Below, piece by piece: positions 1 to 8,369 of a stretch of 64,000 nt of DNA (positions within the stretch are counted from its first letter, which is position 1; every line of letters begins with the position of its first letter). The notes under the pieces were generated by a model that was not told the origin of the DNA, ran no database searches, and saw only the letters and a list, made by a program, of their open reading frames with translations. Made by a program: the position numbers and the translations under genes. Origin of the DNA: JAJYSO01 sp964586655 (GTDB taxonomy: Bacteria; Bacteroidota; Bacteroidia; Flavobacteriales; Flavobacteriaceae); the NCBI GenBank assembly GCA_964586655.1, contig CAZPGY010000009.1, positions 1-64,000 on the forward strand. The letters run 5' to 3'.

Positions 1-352
1 CTGTTTTTGATGTTTACTATTCAATTTTTAGTCAACCTATTTTAGGACGGGACAGCTGTTAAAATAGGTCATAACGTCCTGCAGCTTGATGCAGGAATGG
101 CCCAAAAGGCCGAAATTTCTGATTTAAGTAGGGACCTGAGCAAAAGCCATTCTTATAATTTTAAACTTAGGAAGTGTAATTATAATTCTGTCCGGTTTTA
201 ATTCGAATTGACATTTAAATCCAGCTTTATTCTATTGCCAAATTTAATGTATAATTGTTGAATGGTCAAACTCCAGTTTTGAAGAGGTAGTATGGTAGTA
301 CCCCAAAAAGTGTGTATCTCAATTCCGTTACAAAAACAAAATCAAAGATAAA
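1..352. other. Non-coding stretch, nothing recognised
   Basis: AT-rich sequence before the first terminator. I found no open frame with recognisable protein similarity on either strand, no tRNA-like fold and no clear repeat. It may hold the end of whatever lies left of the window. Confidence 0.4.
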
Positions 353-382
353 AAAAGCCGCTTCCCGAAGGAAACGGCTTTT
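353..382 (-). terminator. Rho-independent terminator of the T9SS adhesin gene
   Basis: AAAAGCCG pairs with CGGCTTTT, with an inner TTCC/GGAA extension around a CGAA loop. Read on the minus strand it ends in a run of six T. It lies about 60 bp beyond the stop codon of the minus-strand gene at 442-4008. Confidence 0.85.
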
Positions 383-441
383 ATACGTCATAAACCTTAA
401 TCTTTTTGTTAACTCCGGATAGGGGAGTTAACGAGCATTGT

Positions 442-3400
442 TTATTGTTTTACAATTCTAAAGGTTTTTACAGCTCCATTGATCTGAACTTCCATCAAAT
501 ACACGGCGGATTCGAGATTTTCCAAGTTCACTTGCGTTTGTAATGCATGGGGTTGAACGTGGATAATCTGTTGTCCTAACAGGTTGTAGACGGTGACACT
601 TTCTATCTGTTTATGGGCTTCAAGGTTCAATTGACCTTTCACCGGGTTGGGATAGTAAGTGAAGCTGTCGAATACCGGATTGTTTACTCCCAAAGGTTGG
701 GTAGTAAAGGTTTCCGGACCGGTTGTGCCGCTGGTGTTATTAGGAGCACAAACCGCTTCGACATACACGTCATAATCGGTTTCGGGGTTCAGGTTCGTCA
801 AGGTTACCACCGTGGTGTTGTTGACCACTACGGTATCGCCGCCGTTACCGAGGGTGAAACCGGTCTGGCCGTAAATCACATTCCATTGAGTTTCTGTTCC
901 GCCGGCTGTCCAGCTGACTATAGCAGCGGTAGCGGCAATAGAATCAATTGAAATATTGGTGGGAGCCAAACAAGGTGGAGCAGCTGTGGTAAAGCTTACC
1001 GGTCCTGTCCAAGCACTTTGATCTGAAGCAGAGCAGTAAGCCCGTACATATACTTCATAAGTAGTATTGGCTTGAAGTCCGTTTAAATCAATCGTGGTAT
1101 CTGACACCATAGTAGGGGTAGCCGTGCTGGGGTTAAAGCCTGCAGTATCATACACTACCTCCCATTGAGTTTCTGCACCACCAGCCGTCCAACTGACCTG
1201 AGCAGAGGAGGTTGTGATAGAATCAATCACGATATTGGTGGGGGCGTCACAAGCAAGTGTTGTTATGGTCAAGGGGCCTGTAGGGGTACTGATATCCAGA
1301 CTGGCTGAATCGCAAACCGTAACTACATATACATCGTAGGAGGTTGCCGGATTGAGTCCGGAAATTACAGCGTCCGCACTGGTTACAATAAGGGTATCCA
1401 GCGCATTTGCTACTACAAATCCCTGTAATCCGTACACCACAGCCCACATATCGTCAGTAGCATTGGCAGGCGTCCAATCAACTTTAGCAGAAGTAATATC
1501 TGTATAAACCGCGCCAAGGTTGGTGGGGGCTATACAAGGAGCAGGAGCGGTAGTGGTAAAGCTAACGGGTCCTACCCAAGTACTTTGATTTGAAGCAGAA
1601 CAGTAGGCACGTACATATACGTCATAAGTAGTATTGGCCTGAAGTCCACTTAAAGTAGTGGTGGTATTCGATACTAAAGTAGGTGTAGCCGTATTAGGTG
1701 CAAAGCCTGCCGTATCATATACTACTTGCCATTGGGTTTCAGAACCTCCTGCAGTCCAAGAGATATCTACACTGTCGTTCGTAATATTGGAAGTTGCCAA
1801 ACCTGAAGGGGCAGGACAAGCATTAGGAGATTCTATAAAGGACACATCGTCAATTAATATGTCATTGTTATAGGTTTGTCCGCCACCACTTTCATCACCG
1901 CCGGTTATGGTAAAGCGTACGCTAACTGGTCCGGTAATGGTATAAGTGCTGAGATCTATTAAATGATGGGTCCAACTACTGCCCAATAAAGAATCGATGT
2001 GGAGGGCGTTGTGCCAATTGGCACCGTCAAAAATATCTACATCAATAATATTGACCAGGTTATCATCAGTATTATCGCTAAAGAGGTAAAATTCTACTGC
2101 CGGTACGGTTAAGGTAGAAACATCAACGAATGGAGAGGTTAGTGAAGACACCATTCCGGGTTCGTTGTCACTACCGTCCATCCACGCATAATTGGTGCCG
2201 CCGCCCGGGGTATGATCTCCGGCATTTTGTGCTGCATAATCAGCACCGGTACTGTAATCCCATGAATTGTCTCCACTTTCGGTCCAGCAATTGGGGGTAG
2301 TACTTCCTGCAAAATCTTCATTAAAAGGTAAACTCATAGAAGCACAGGCGGTGGTAAAGCTAACCGGTCCTACCCAAGTACTTTGGTCGGTTGTCGAACA
2401 ATATGCCCGTACATAAACCTCATAACTGGTCGAGGCTTGAAGACCACTTAAAACGGTAGAAGAATCCGACACCAAAGTAGGGGTAGCCGAATTGGGGGCA
2501 AAGCCTGCCGTATCATAAACCACTTGCCATTGGGTTTCAGAGCCTCCTGCAGTCCAAGAGATATCAGCACTGTTATAGGTGACATTAGAAACCGCTAAAT
2601 TTGAAGGTTTAATACAAGTGGGCAGTTCTTTAAAGGAGACATCGTCAACCAAGATATCATTGTGATAGGTGCTACCTCCATTGCTATCATCACCAACCAC
2701 GCTAAAGCGTACCTTAACGGGACCGGAAATGCTATAAGAGGAAAGGTCGAAGATGTAATAATTCCAAGTATTTCCCAAGAGCTGATTGACATGAAGTACG
2801 TTATGCCAAGTGGCTCCGTCATAAAAATCTACATCGATAATATTAATGGCTGCATCATCGGTGTTGTCGCTGAATAAATAGAATTCAAGTGCCGGAGTTG
2901 TTAGGGAGGATACGTCTACCAGGGGGCTGATTAAGTTGGTGGTATCTCCATCGGTATTGACACTGCCATCTACCCAAGCATAATTGCCGCCGCCGCCCGA
3001 GGTATGATCTCCGGCATTTTGTGCGGCATAATCAGCATTGGTACTGTAATCCCATGAATTGTCGCCACTTTCGGTCCAGCAAAGAGGAGTGGAGGAAGCA
3101 GCAAAATCTTCACTAAAAGGAGCAGTGTGCGTAGCACAAGCTGTGGTAACAGACAAAGGTCCACTCCAAGCACTTTGGTCAGAAGAAGAACAACGTGCAC
3201 GTACATATACGTCATAAGTGGTTTGCGCAGCAAGTCCCGTTAGGGTATGAGTAGAATCATTAACCGTAGTTACTTGTGCGGTATCCGGGTCAAAACCGGG
3301 ATTGCCATATACGATGTCCCATTGGGTTTCCGTGTCTTGGGGAGACCATGAAACAGTAGCACTGTTAGCGGTAACCGCATCCATTGTAAGATTATCGGGC

Positions 3401-4008
3401 TTGAAACAGGTGGGAGCTACTTTTATTTCGATGTCATCGACATAAAGATTCCATTGGCCTGATACTGAGTAAGCATGGAAGCCGAAATGGTAGACACCAT
3501 CGGCAGGGACGGTGAAGAATATATCCTCCTGAACGGCAGCATCGCTGTTGATACTGGGGTAATCGGCCAACTGGTTGCCCTGCATGGCTGTGGTATCCGC
3601 AGAAGTGCCATAATAGACATCAAGGCTTTCCGTAAAGAAGGTACTGTTATTCCCGTATTTATAAGAAATCATGTATTGTGTTCCGGCCTGCAAATTGATG
3701 CCTTGGGTATAATACCAGGAATTGGCATTGTCACTATCATATTTGTATCTCAGTACATTTCCGGAGAATCCGGAAGAGCCGGAACTGGCTGTTGCCCAGG
3801 AATTTCCGGAAAAAGCCGTATCGGTGGCGCAACTCGGTAAGTTGGGCGGGGTTACACTTTCGAAATCTTGTGTAAAAGGAACATTTGTCGGCGAACAGCC
3901 TTGCGCTTGGGCATAGCTTATTGAAAATGCTGCAAAGGCAGCCATCAATAGCCAACACCTGAGCGTTTGTTTAATCCTTAAGGAAGGAAGGTAGTTGAGA
4001 TGTTTCAT
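442..4008 (-). CDS. Large T9SS-secreted multi-fibronectin-III adhesin-like protein
   Basis: An 1188-residue secreted protein. A signal peptide (hydrophobic core to about residue 36, ending YAQAQG) is followed by a MAM/choice-of-anchor-like beta-sandwich (about 38-200). Then come fibronectin type III domains carrying the recurring pattern W/sxxGxETQWxVVYDTAGF and YxVYVRAYC. Two of these are interleaved with near-identical adhesin-type beta domains (each containing SGDNSWDYST). The last about 75 residues form a type A Por/T9SS sorting domain (YYPNPVKGQLNLE, VYNLLGQ, VYLMEV, final FRIVKQ). It is probably exported through the type IX system and either anchored to the surface or released. The internal domain copies are also similar at DNA level (compare about 2140-2600 with 2970-3400), so copy number may vary. 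It is a paralogue of the protein at 50902-52827. No catalytic motif is visible, so a binding or adhesion role is inference. Confidence 0.85.
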   Translation of the reverse strand: MKHLNYLPSLRIKQTLRCWLLMAAFAAFSISYAQAQGCSPTNVPFTQDFESVTPPNLPSCATDTAFSGNSWATASSGSSGFSGNVLRYKYDSDNANSWYYTQGINLQAGTQYMISYKYGNNSTFFTESLDVYYGTSADTTAMQGNQLADYPSINSDAAVQEDIFFTVPADGVYHFGFHAYSVSGQWNLYVDDIEIKVAPTCFKPDNLTMDAVTANSATVSWSPQDTETQWDIVYGNPGFDPDTAQVTTVNDSTHTLTGLAAQTTYDVYVRARCSSSDQSAWSGPLSVTTACATHTAPFSEDFAASSTPLCWTESGDNSWDYSTNADYAAQNAGDHTSGGGGNYAWVDGSVNTDGDTTNLISPLVDVSSLTTPALEFYLFSDNTDDAAINIIDVDFYDGATWHNVLHVNQLLGNTWNYYIFDLSSYSISGPVKVRFSVVGDDSNGGSTYHNDILVDDVSFKELPTCIKPSNLAVSNVTYNSADISWTAGGSETQWQVVYDTAGFAPNSATPTLVSDSSTVLSGLQASTSYEVYVRAYCSTTDQSTWVGPVSFTTACASMSLPFNEDFAGSTTPNCWTESGDNSWDYSTGADYAAQNAGDHTPGGGTNYAWMDGSDNEPGMVSSLTSPFVDVSTLTVPAVEFYLFSDNTDDNLVNIIDVDIFDGANWHNALHIDSLLGSSWTHHLIDLSTYTITGPVSVRFTITGGDESGGGQTYNNDILIDDVSFIESPNACPAPSGLATSNITNDSVDISWTAGGSETQWQVVYDTAGFAPNTATPTLVSNTTTTLSGLQANTTYDVYVRAYCSASNQSTWVGPVSFTTTAPAPCIAPTNLGAVYTDITSAKVDWTPANATDDMWAVVYGLQGFVVANALDTLIVTSADAVISGLNPATSYDVYVVTVCDSASLDISTPTGPLTITTLACDAPTNIVIDSITTSSAQVSWTAGGAETQWEVVYDTAGFNPSTATPTMVSDTTIDLNGLQANTTYEVYVRAYCSASDQSAWTGPVSFTTAAPPCLAPTNISIDSIAATAAIVSWTAGGTETQWNVIYGQTGFTLGNGGDTVVVNNTTVVTLTNLNPETDYDVYVEAVCAPNNTSGTTGPETFTTQPLGVNNPVFDSFTYYPNPVKGQLNLEAHKQIESVTVYNLLGQQIIHVQPHALQTQVNLENLESAVYLMEVQINGAVKTFRIVKQ

Positions 4009-4265
4009 AATAGTTAATATGGTTTTAAAATTCAGGCTAATTTAGCATATTATAAGCTAAACGACAACAATTGATTAAAATAATTTTAGTATTAACTGTA
4101 AAAAAACAAGGGAGGCAAGCCGTTTTTAACTTTATTTTTTTCATATAAAAAGCGAGGTGCTGCGAGAAAAATATTTTATTATTGGGCAATTATTGCGTTA
4201 AAAACGCATTATAAATAGAATGATTAACCCCAGTTAAAGGGAGGGAAGTTTTTAAAGCCCATGTC

Positions 4266-6092
4266 TTGAAAAGAATACTTTGTTTTTTACTGATTTTTAA
4301 TATGTGTAGCGCTGTTTTTGCGCAGCAAGAAGAACAGGAGGATGCATCCGGGGAGAAGAAGATAAAACCCACTCCGGCAGATTCGCTTTCTCGAGCGGAT
4401 ACCGCAACCAAAGTTTTGGGAGGCGAAGGAGGGCGACCTATCCGTGATATTCATATTCAGAGTTGGGATCCTTTGGGCTATTCCTTGACTGATTCTACAC
4501 GAGCTCCACATAATTGGTTGCAAAAGACCGGGAATGCTCTTCACGTAAAATCAAAACGGGCGGCCATTGACAAGTTTTTACTGTTTGAAGAGGGGCAGGC
4601 AGCGGATACTCTATTGATTCAAGAAAGTGCACGTCTTCTTCGAGAGCAGGATTATATTAATCAAGTGAAAATTGTCCCTCATTACGGGGGTTCCGATTCG
4701 GTGGCTATCGAGGTCAAGGTTTTAGATGCTTGGAGCTTGATGCCCATTATTGACCTCTCGGGAGAAGATATGTGGCTGGGTATTCAGGAGCGTAATTTCC
4801 TCGGTTTGGGGCATCGGGTAGAATTCACTTACGGTCGACGTTTTAGGGATGGAAACAATGGATTTACTTTTGTGTATACAGTTCCTAATTTTAAAAATAC
4901 TTTTATCGATATGACCGCTAAATATGCACTCGATCTCAATCATTATACCGATAAATTTATTGCTGTCCAGCGCGACTTCTATTCCGCCTTAACGCGTTGG
5001 GCCGGTGGTATTATGGTGCAAGAGCGTTCTATGGGGTTTCTTGCCCCGCATCAGGAAAGTGTATTTGAAATGAAGAAAGTGAAGTTTATTTATCAAGATT
5101 ATTGGATAGGTCGTGCTTTTCGTCTTTATGGTGATGACACCAAACGCGGACGCACCACCAATCTGGTATTGGGACTGCGCACTTATTTTTTGGATTATCG
5201 CGATAAGCCTGCCGCAGCTTTTGATGAACTGGGCTATTTTTCAAATGAAAATTTTTTATTGGGAAGCGTTTCCTTATCTAAGCGGGAGTATGTACAGGAT
5301 CGCTATATCTTCAGGGACGGAGAAATTGAATATGTCCCCACCGGAAGCTTGTATGCCGTCACCGCCGGGGTGCGTCATAAAAAATTTGAAGATCAGTTTT
5401 ACTTGGGGTTGCGGGCAGCTTATGGCAATTATTTCGAATACGGATTTCTAAGCGGAAACTTCGAAGTGGGAAGTTTTTTTACCCCAAACGGACTTCGGCA
5501 GTCAACCCTTAGCTTGAAAATGAATTATTTTAGTAAAATATTGCACCTGGGGGAAAAATGGAAGATGCGACAATTTATCAAGCCACAAATTGTGATTGGT
5601 TTTAATCGCCTGCCTGCCATGGTTGATCGTTTGGGACTCAATGAAGAACCCTACTATAAGGGAATTAATCGGTATGAATATATCGACTATATCAATAAAC
5701 GGAAATTTATAGATTATAATAATGGGAATATTCACGGGTTTAGAAGTCTTGCCAGCGGAACGGGGAAATATGTTCTCGGATTACAAACCCAATTTTACAG
5801 TCCGTGGAAATTTTTGGGATTTCACTTTAACCCTTACCTCAACATGAGTTTTGGTTTTTTGGGCGGAGATCGGTACAGCTATGAGACTAATAATTTATAC
5901 GCCTCTTTTAGTCTTGGTTTTGTGGTGCGCAATACGTACCTGCCTTTTGATACCTTTCAATTTTCCTTGTCCTATTTTCCTGCCATGCCCGGAAGAGGTA
6001 GGAACATTTTACGCGGAACCGGGTATCGCGTTGAAAATTATGGCTTCCAAAACTTCCAAGTAGAAGAACCCCGCCCGGTGATTTATGAATAG
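4266..6092 (+). CDS. Outer-membrane beta-barrel protein with N-terminal POTRA-like region
   Basis: A 608-residue protein starting at TTG. The start is chosen because the signal peptide MKRILCFLLIFNMCSAVFAQ follows directly; the nearby ATG at 4261 is out of frame. Residues about 60-170 resemble a POTRA-like segment (IDKFLLFEEGQ, LLREQDYINQV). After this come many alternating aromatic/polar strands typical of an Omp85/BamA-like or surface-antigen barrel. The sequence ends ENYGFQNFQVEEPRPVIYE rather than with the canonical terminal Phe. It lies alone between a divergent adhesin gene and a convergent lipA-gap unit. Its substrate or partner cannot be told from sequence. I am confident of the outer-membrane barrel class but less so of an assembly-factor role. 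Confidence 0.7.
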   Translation: MKRILCFLLIFNMCSAVFAQQEEQEDASGEKKIKPTPADSLSRADTATKVLGGEGGRPIRDIHIQSWDPLGYSLTDSTRAPHNWLQKTGNALHVKSKRAAIDKFLLFEEGQAADTLLIQESARLLREQDYINQVKIVPHYGGSDSVAIEVKVLDAWSLMPIIDLSGEDMWLGIQERNFLGLGHRVEFTYGRRFRDGNNGFTFVYTVPNFKNTFIDMTAKYALDLNHYTDKFIAVQRDFYSALTRWAGGIMVQERSMGFLAPHQESVFEMKKVKFIYQDYWIGRAFRLYGDDTKRGRTTNLVLGLRTYFLDYRDKPAAAFDELGYFSNENFLLGSVSLSKREYVQDRYIFRDGEIEYVPTGSLYAVTAGVRHKKFEDQFYLGLRAAYGNYFEYGFLSGNFEVGSFFTPNGLRQSTLSLKMNYFSKILHLGEKWKMRQFIKPQIVIGFNRLPAMVDRLGLNEEPYYKGINRYEYIDYINKRKFIDYNNGNIHGFRSLASGTGKYVLGLQTQFYSPWKFLGFHFNPYLNMSFGFLGGDRYSYETNNLYASFSLGFVVRNTYLPFDTFQFSLSYFPAMPGRGRNILRGTGYRVENYGFQNFQVEEPRPVIYE

Positions 6093-6171
6093 AAGGCAAA
6101 TGAGGTTGAAACTTTAAAAATAAATGAAGACCAGACGATGAACCCCGCAAGATTCAGTGTCGCATTCACAA

Positions 6172-6207
6172 AGCGCCCTCTTTTATGTTATCGATCTGAG
6201 GGACGCT
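6172..6207. terminator. Possible bidirectional hairpin between convergent genes
   Basis: AGCGCCCTC and GAGGGACGCT form an imperfect stem with one unpaired base, around a 17-nt loop. It lies in the 147-bp gap between the barrel protein gene and gap, where a shared terminator would be expected. T tracts are weak on both sides. Confidence 0.35.
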
Positions 6208-6239
6208 CTTGGAATTTGGTATTAGCCATATTTGAGGGC

Positions 6240-7250
6240 TTATAAATCTTTACTCACCAGCATAATCAGGTCGATTAGCCGGTTGCTGTAGCCTCGTTCA
6301 TTGTCATACCAGCCAATTAGTTTAACCAGGTGACCATCGATTACGGAAGTCATTTCTTCATCAAATACACAAGAGTATGGATTTCCTAAAATATCCTTAG
6401 AAACAATGGGATCTTCCATATATTGGATGATGCCTTTAAATTCGTTTTCGGCAGCTTCTTTAAACAGCTTGTTGATTTCGTTAATCGAAGTTTTCTTTTT
6501 GACGTTTAAGGTCATATCGGTAAGGGAACCGTTGGATACGGGCACCCGAATACCGCAACCACCAATAACATGAGACAAATCAGTAAATATTTTGGTGAGG
6601 GCTTTTGCCGCACCGGTAGTGGTTGGGATAATGGATTCGGCAGCTGCACGAGCCCTTCGGAGGTCGCGATGAGGCTGGTCGTGTAGGTTTTGATCGGCCG
6701 TATAGGAGTGAATCGTAGAGATGTAGGCCTGTTCTACCTCAAAAGCTTCGTGTACGATTTTGAGCATGGGTGCGGCATTATTGGTGGTGCAGGAAGCATT
6801 GGAAATGATATTTTCATTGCCGTCCAAAATATCTTCGTTAACGCCAAGCACTACGGTTTTGATGGAATCGTCTTTGGGCGGAACCGAGAGCAATACTTTT
6901 TTGGGACCACATTTTAAGTGGTTTTCCAGCTCTTTTCGGGTTTTGTGTTTTCCGGTGGATTCGATTACGATATCGACATCAAAGCCCTCCCAAGAAATGG
7001 TGTTGATGTTTTTTTGATTGGTCAACGGGTAAGATTGGCCATCAACAATAATAGCTTTGTCATTATAGGAAACTTCATGAGGTAGAACACCGTGGACGCT
7101 GTCATATTTTAAAAGGTGAGACAAGGTTCTGGCGTCTGCCAAGTCATTAATGGCTGCCACTTCAATATTGGGGTGATCCATTAATAATCTAAAAATATTT
7201 CGGCCAATTCGACCAAATCCATTGATTGCAATTCTTATTTGTTGTGCCAT
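6240..7250 (-). CDS. gap: Glyceraldehyde-3-phosphate dehydrogenase, type I
   Basis: A 336-residue phosphorylating GAPDH that interconverts glyceraldehyde-3-phosphate and 1,3-bisphosphoglycerate with NAD(P). The N-terminal dinucleotide-binding motif is INGFGRIGRN (residues 9-18). The catalytic cysteine lies in SNASCTTN (Cys154), and the C-terminal helix has the conserved WYDNERGYSNR. Length is normal for the family. The ATG follows the lipA stop codon by 8 bp, so the two are almost certainly one lipA-gap transcript, with the promoter upstream of lipA. D35 in the cofactor pocket (AINDLAD) suggests NAD rather than NADP preference, by analogy with other GapA enzymes. Confidence 0.97.
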   Translation of the reverse strand: MAQQIRIAINGFGRIGRNIFRLLMDHPNIEVAAINDLADARTLSHLLKYDSVHGVLPHEVSYNDKAIIVDGQSYPLTNQKNINTISWEGFDVDIVIESTGKHKTRKELENHLKCGPKKVLLSVPPKDDSIKTVVLGVNEDILDGNENIISNASCTTNNAAPMLKIVHEAFEVEQAYISTIHSYTADQNLHDQPHRDLRRARAAAESIIPTTTGAAKALTKIFTDLSHVIGGCGIRVPVSNGSLTDMTLNVKKKTSINEINKLFKEAAENEFKGIIQYMEDPIVSKDILGNPYSCVFDEEMTSVIDGHLVKLIGWYDNERGYSNRLIDLIMLVSKDL

Positions 7251-7258
7251 TTTTAATG

Positions 7259-8125
7259 TTAATTAAGGTGTTTATGGGCTTTGTAGGAAGATCGAACCAA
7301 CGCACTACTTTCTACGTGACGGAAGCCCATATCGAGTCCGATTTCCTTATACTTGGCAAATTGATCGGGGGTGATGAATTGACGAACGGGTAAATGCTGT
7401 TTGGAGGGTTGTAAATACTGTCCTATGGTGACTACATCTACCTGGTGTGCTCGTAAATCTTTTAGGGTTTGGATGACCTCTTCCTCTTTTTCTCCCAGTC
7501 CAAGCATAATGCCTGATTTTGTTCGACGGATTCCTTTTTCTTTGAGGTATTTTAATACCCCCAGGCTGCGATCATATTTGGCTTGAACGCGAACTTCGCG
7601 AGTCAAGCGCCTTACGGTTTCCACATTGTGAGAAACCACTTCCGGCTTTACCGCAATAATGCGGTCGATGTTGCGTTCTACGCCTTGAAAATCGGGAATC
7701 AAGGTTTCCAAGGTGGTATTGGGATTCATGCGTCGAATGGCCTGAACGGTTTCTGCCCACAGGATAGACCCCATGTCTTTTAAATCATCCCGATCGACAC
7801 TGGTGATAACGGCATGGGTAATGCCCATCAGTTTGATGGATCGGGCTACTTTCTCGGGCTCGTCCCATTCCAAAGTGTCGGGACGACCGGTTTTAACTCC
7901 GCAAAAACCACAGGAACGGGTGCATACATTCCCCAAAATCATAAAGGTAGCCACTCCTTCACTCCAACACTCACCCATATTGGGGCAACTGCCTGAGGTG
8001 CAAATGGTGTGCAGGTCATAACGATCTACGATATTTCGCAGATTGGTATATTTTTTTCCGGTCGGTAGCTTAACCCGTAACCATTTTGGTTTTTTCTTTA
8101 ATTTTGGGGAGGTGCTTGTCGCCAT
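7259..8125 (-). CDS. lipA: Lipoyl synthase
   Basis: A 288-residue radical-SAM enzyme that inserts two sulfurs into octanoyl groups on 2-oxoacid dehydrogenases and the glycine cleavage system. Both iron-sulfur clusters are visible: the auxiliary cluster cysteines C42, C47 and C53 (CTSGSCPNMGEC) and the radical-SAM triad C68, C72 and C75 (CTRSCGFC). The C-terminus contains the expected RSSY motif with the serine cluster ligand (SALVRSSYKAHKH). It is first in a two-gene unit with gap 8 bp downstream. A Bacteroidota -7 element (8152-8159) lies about 27 bp upstream of the ATG. Confidence 0.97.
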   Translation of the reverse strand: MATSTSPKLKKKPKWLRVKLPTGKKYTNLRNIVDRYDLHTICTSGSCPNMGECWSEGVATFMILGNVCTRSCGFCGVKTGRPDTLEWDEPEKVARSIKLMGITHAVITSVDRDDLKDMGSILWAETVQAIRRMNPNTTLETLIPDFQGVERNIDRIIAVKPEVVSHNVETVRRLTREVRVQAKYDRSLGVLKYLKEKGIRRTKSGIMLGLGEKEEEVIQTLKDLRAHQVDVVTIGQYLQPSKQHLPVRQFITPDQFAKYKEIGLDMGFRHVESSALVRSSYKAHKHLN

Positions 8126-8151
8126 ATTTAAGAATTAATTTTTTTGTTCCA

Positions 8152-8159
8152 CAAAGGTA
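8152..8159 (-). promoter_or_regulatory. Candidate -7 element for lipA-gap
   Basis: TACCTTTG on the minus strand matches the Bacteroidota -7 consensus TAnnTTTG and lies 27 bp before the lipA ATG. No convincing TTG is present at the -33 position. Confidence 0.5.
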
Positions 8160-8250
8160 AGCAATAAGAAAATTGTAAAGCCTGAAGTAGGGGAGGAAGT
8201 CTGTTAAAAATTTGGATTTGTGATGGATTTGCAAATGGGTTGTGGGCATT

Positions 8251-8282
8251 TTGGTATTGATAATAGAATATTTGTATTTTTG
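8251..8282 (+). promoter_or_regulatory. Bacteroidota-type promoter of the metalloprotease gene
   Basis: TTG (8251-8253), a 21-nt spacer, then TATTTTTG (8275-8282): a full TTG-N21-TAnnTTTG match, 87 bp upstream of the ATG at 8370. The long 5' leader leaves room for other control, but I saw no clear structure in it. Confidence 0.6.
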
Positions 8283-8369
8283 GAGTCTTAGCCTTTTGTG
8301 TGAAAGAAATACAATCTCAATGGCAATACTTTACGCGAACATTACTAACCGACATTATTTTTTAAAATT

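Noticed and set aside
613..3916. Many plus-strand frames inside the T9SS adhesin gene
   Set aside because: They are antisense shadows of the repeated FN3 modules, with no known family and no start signals.
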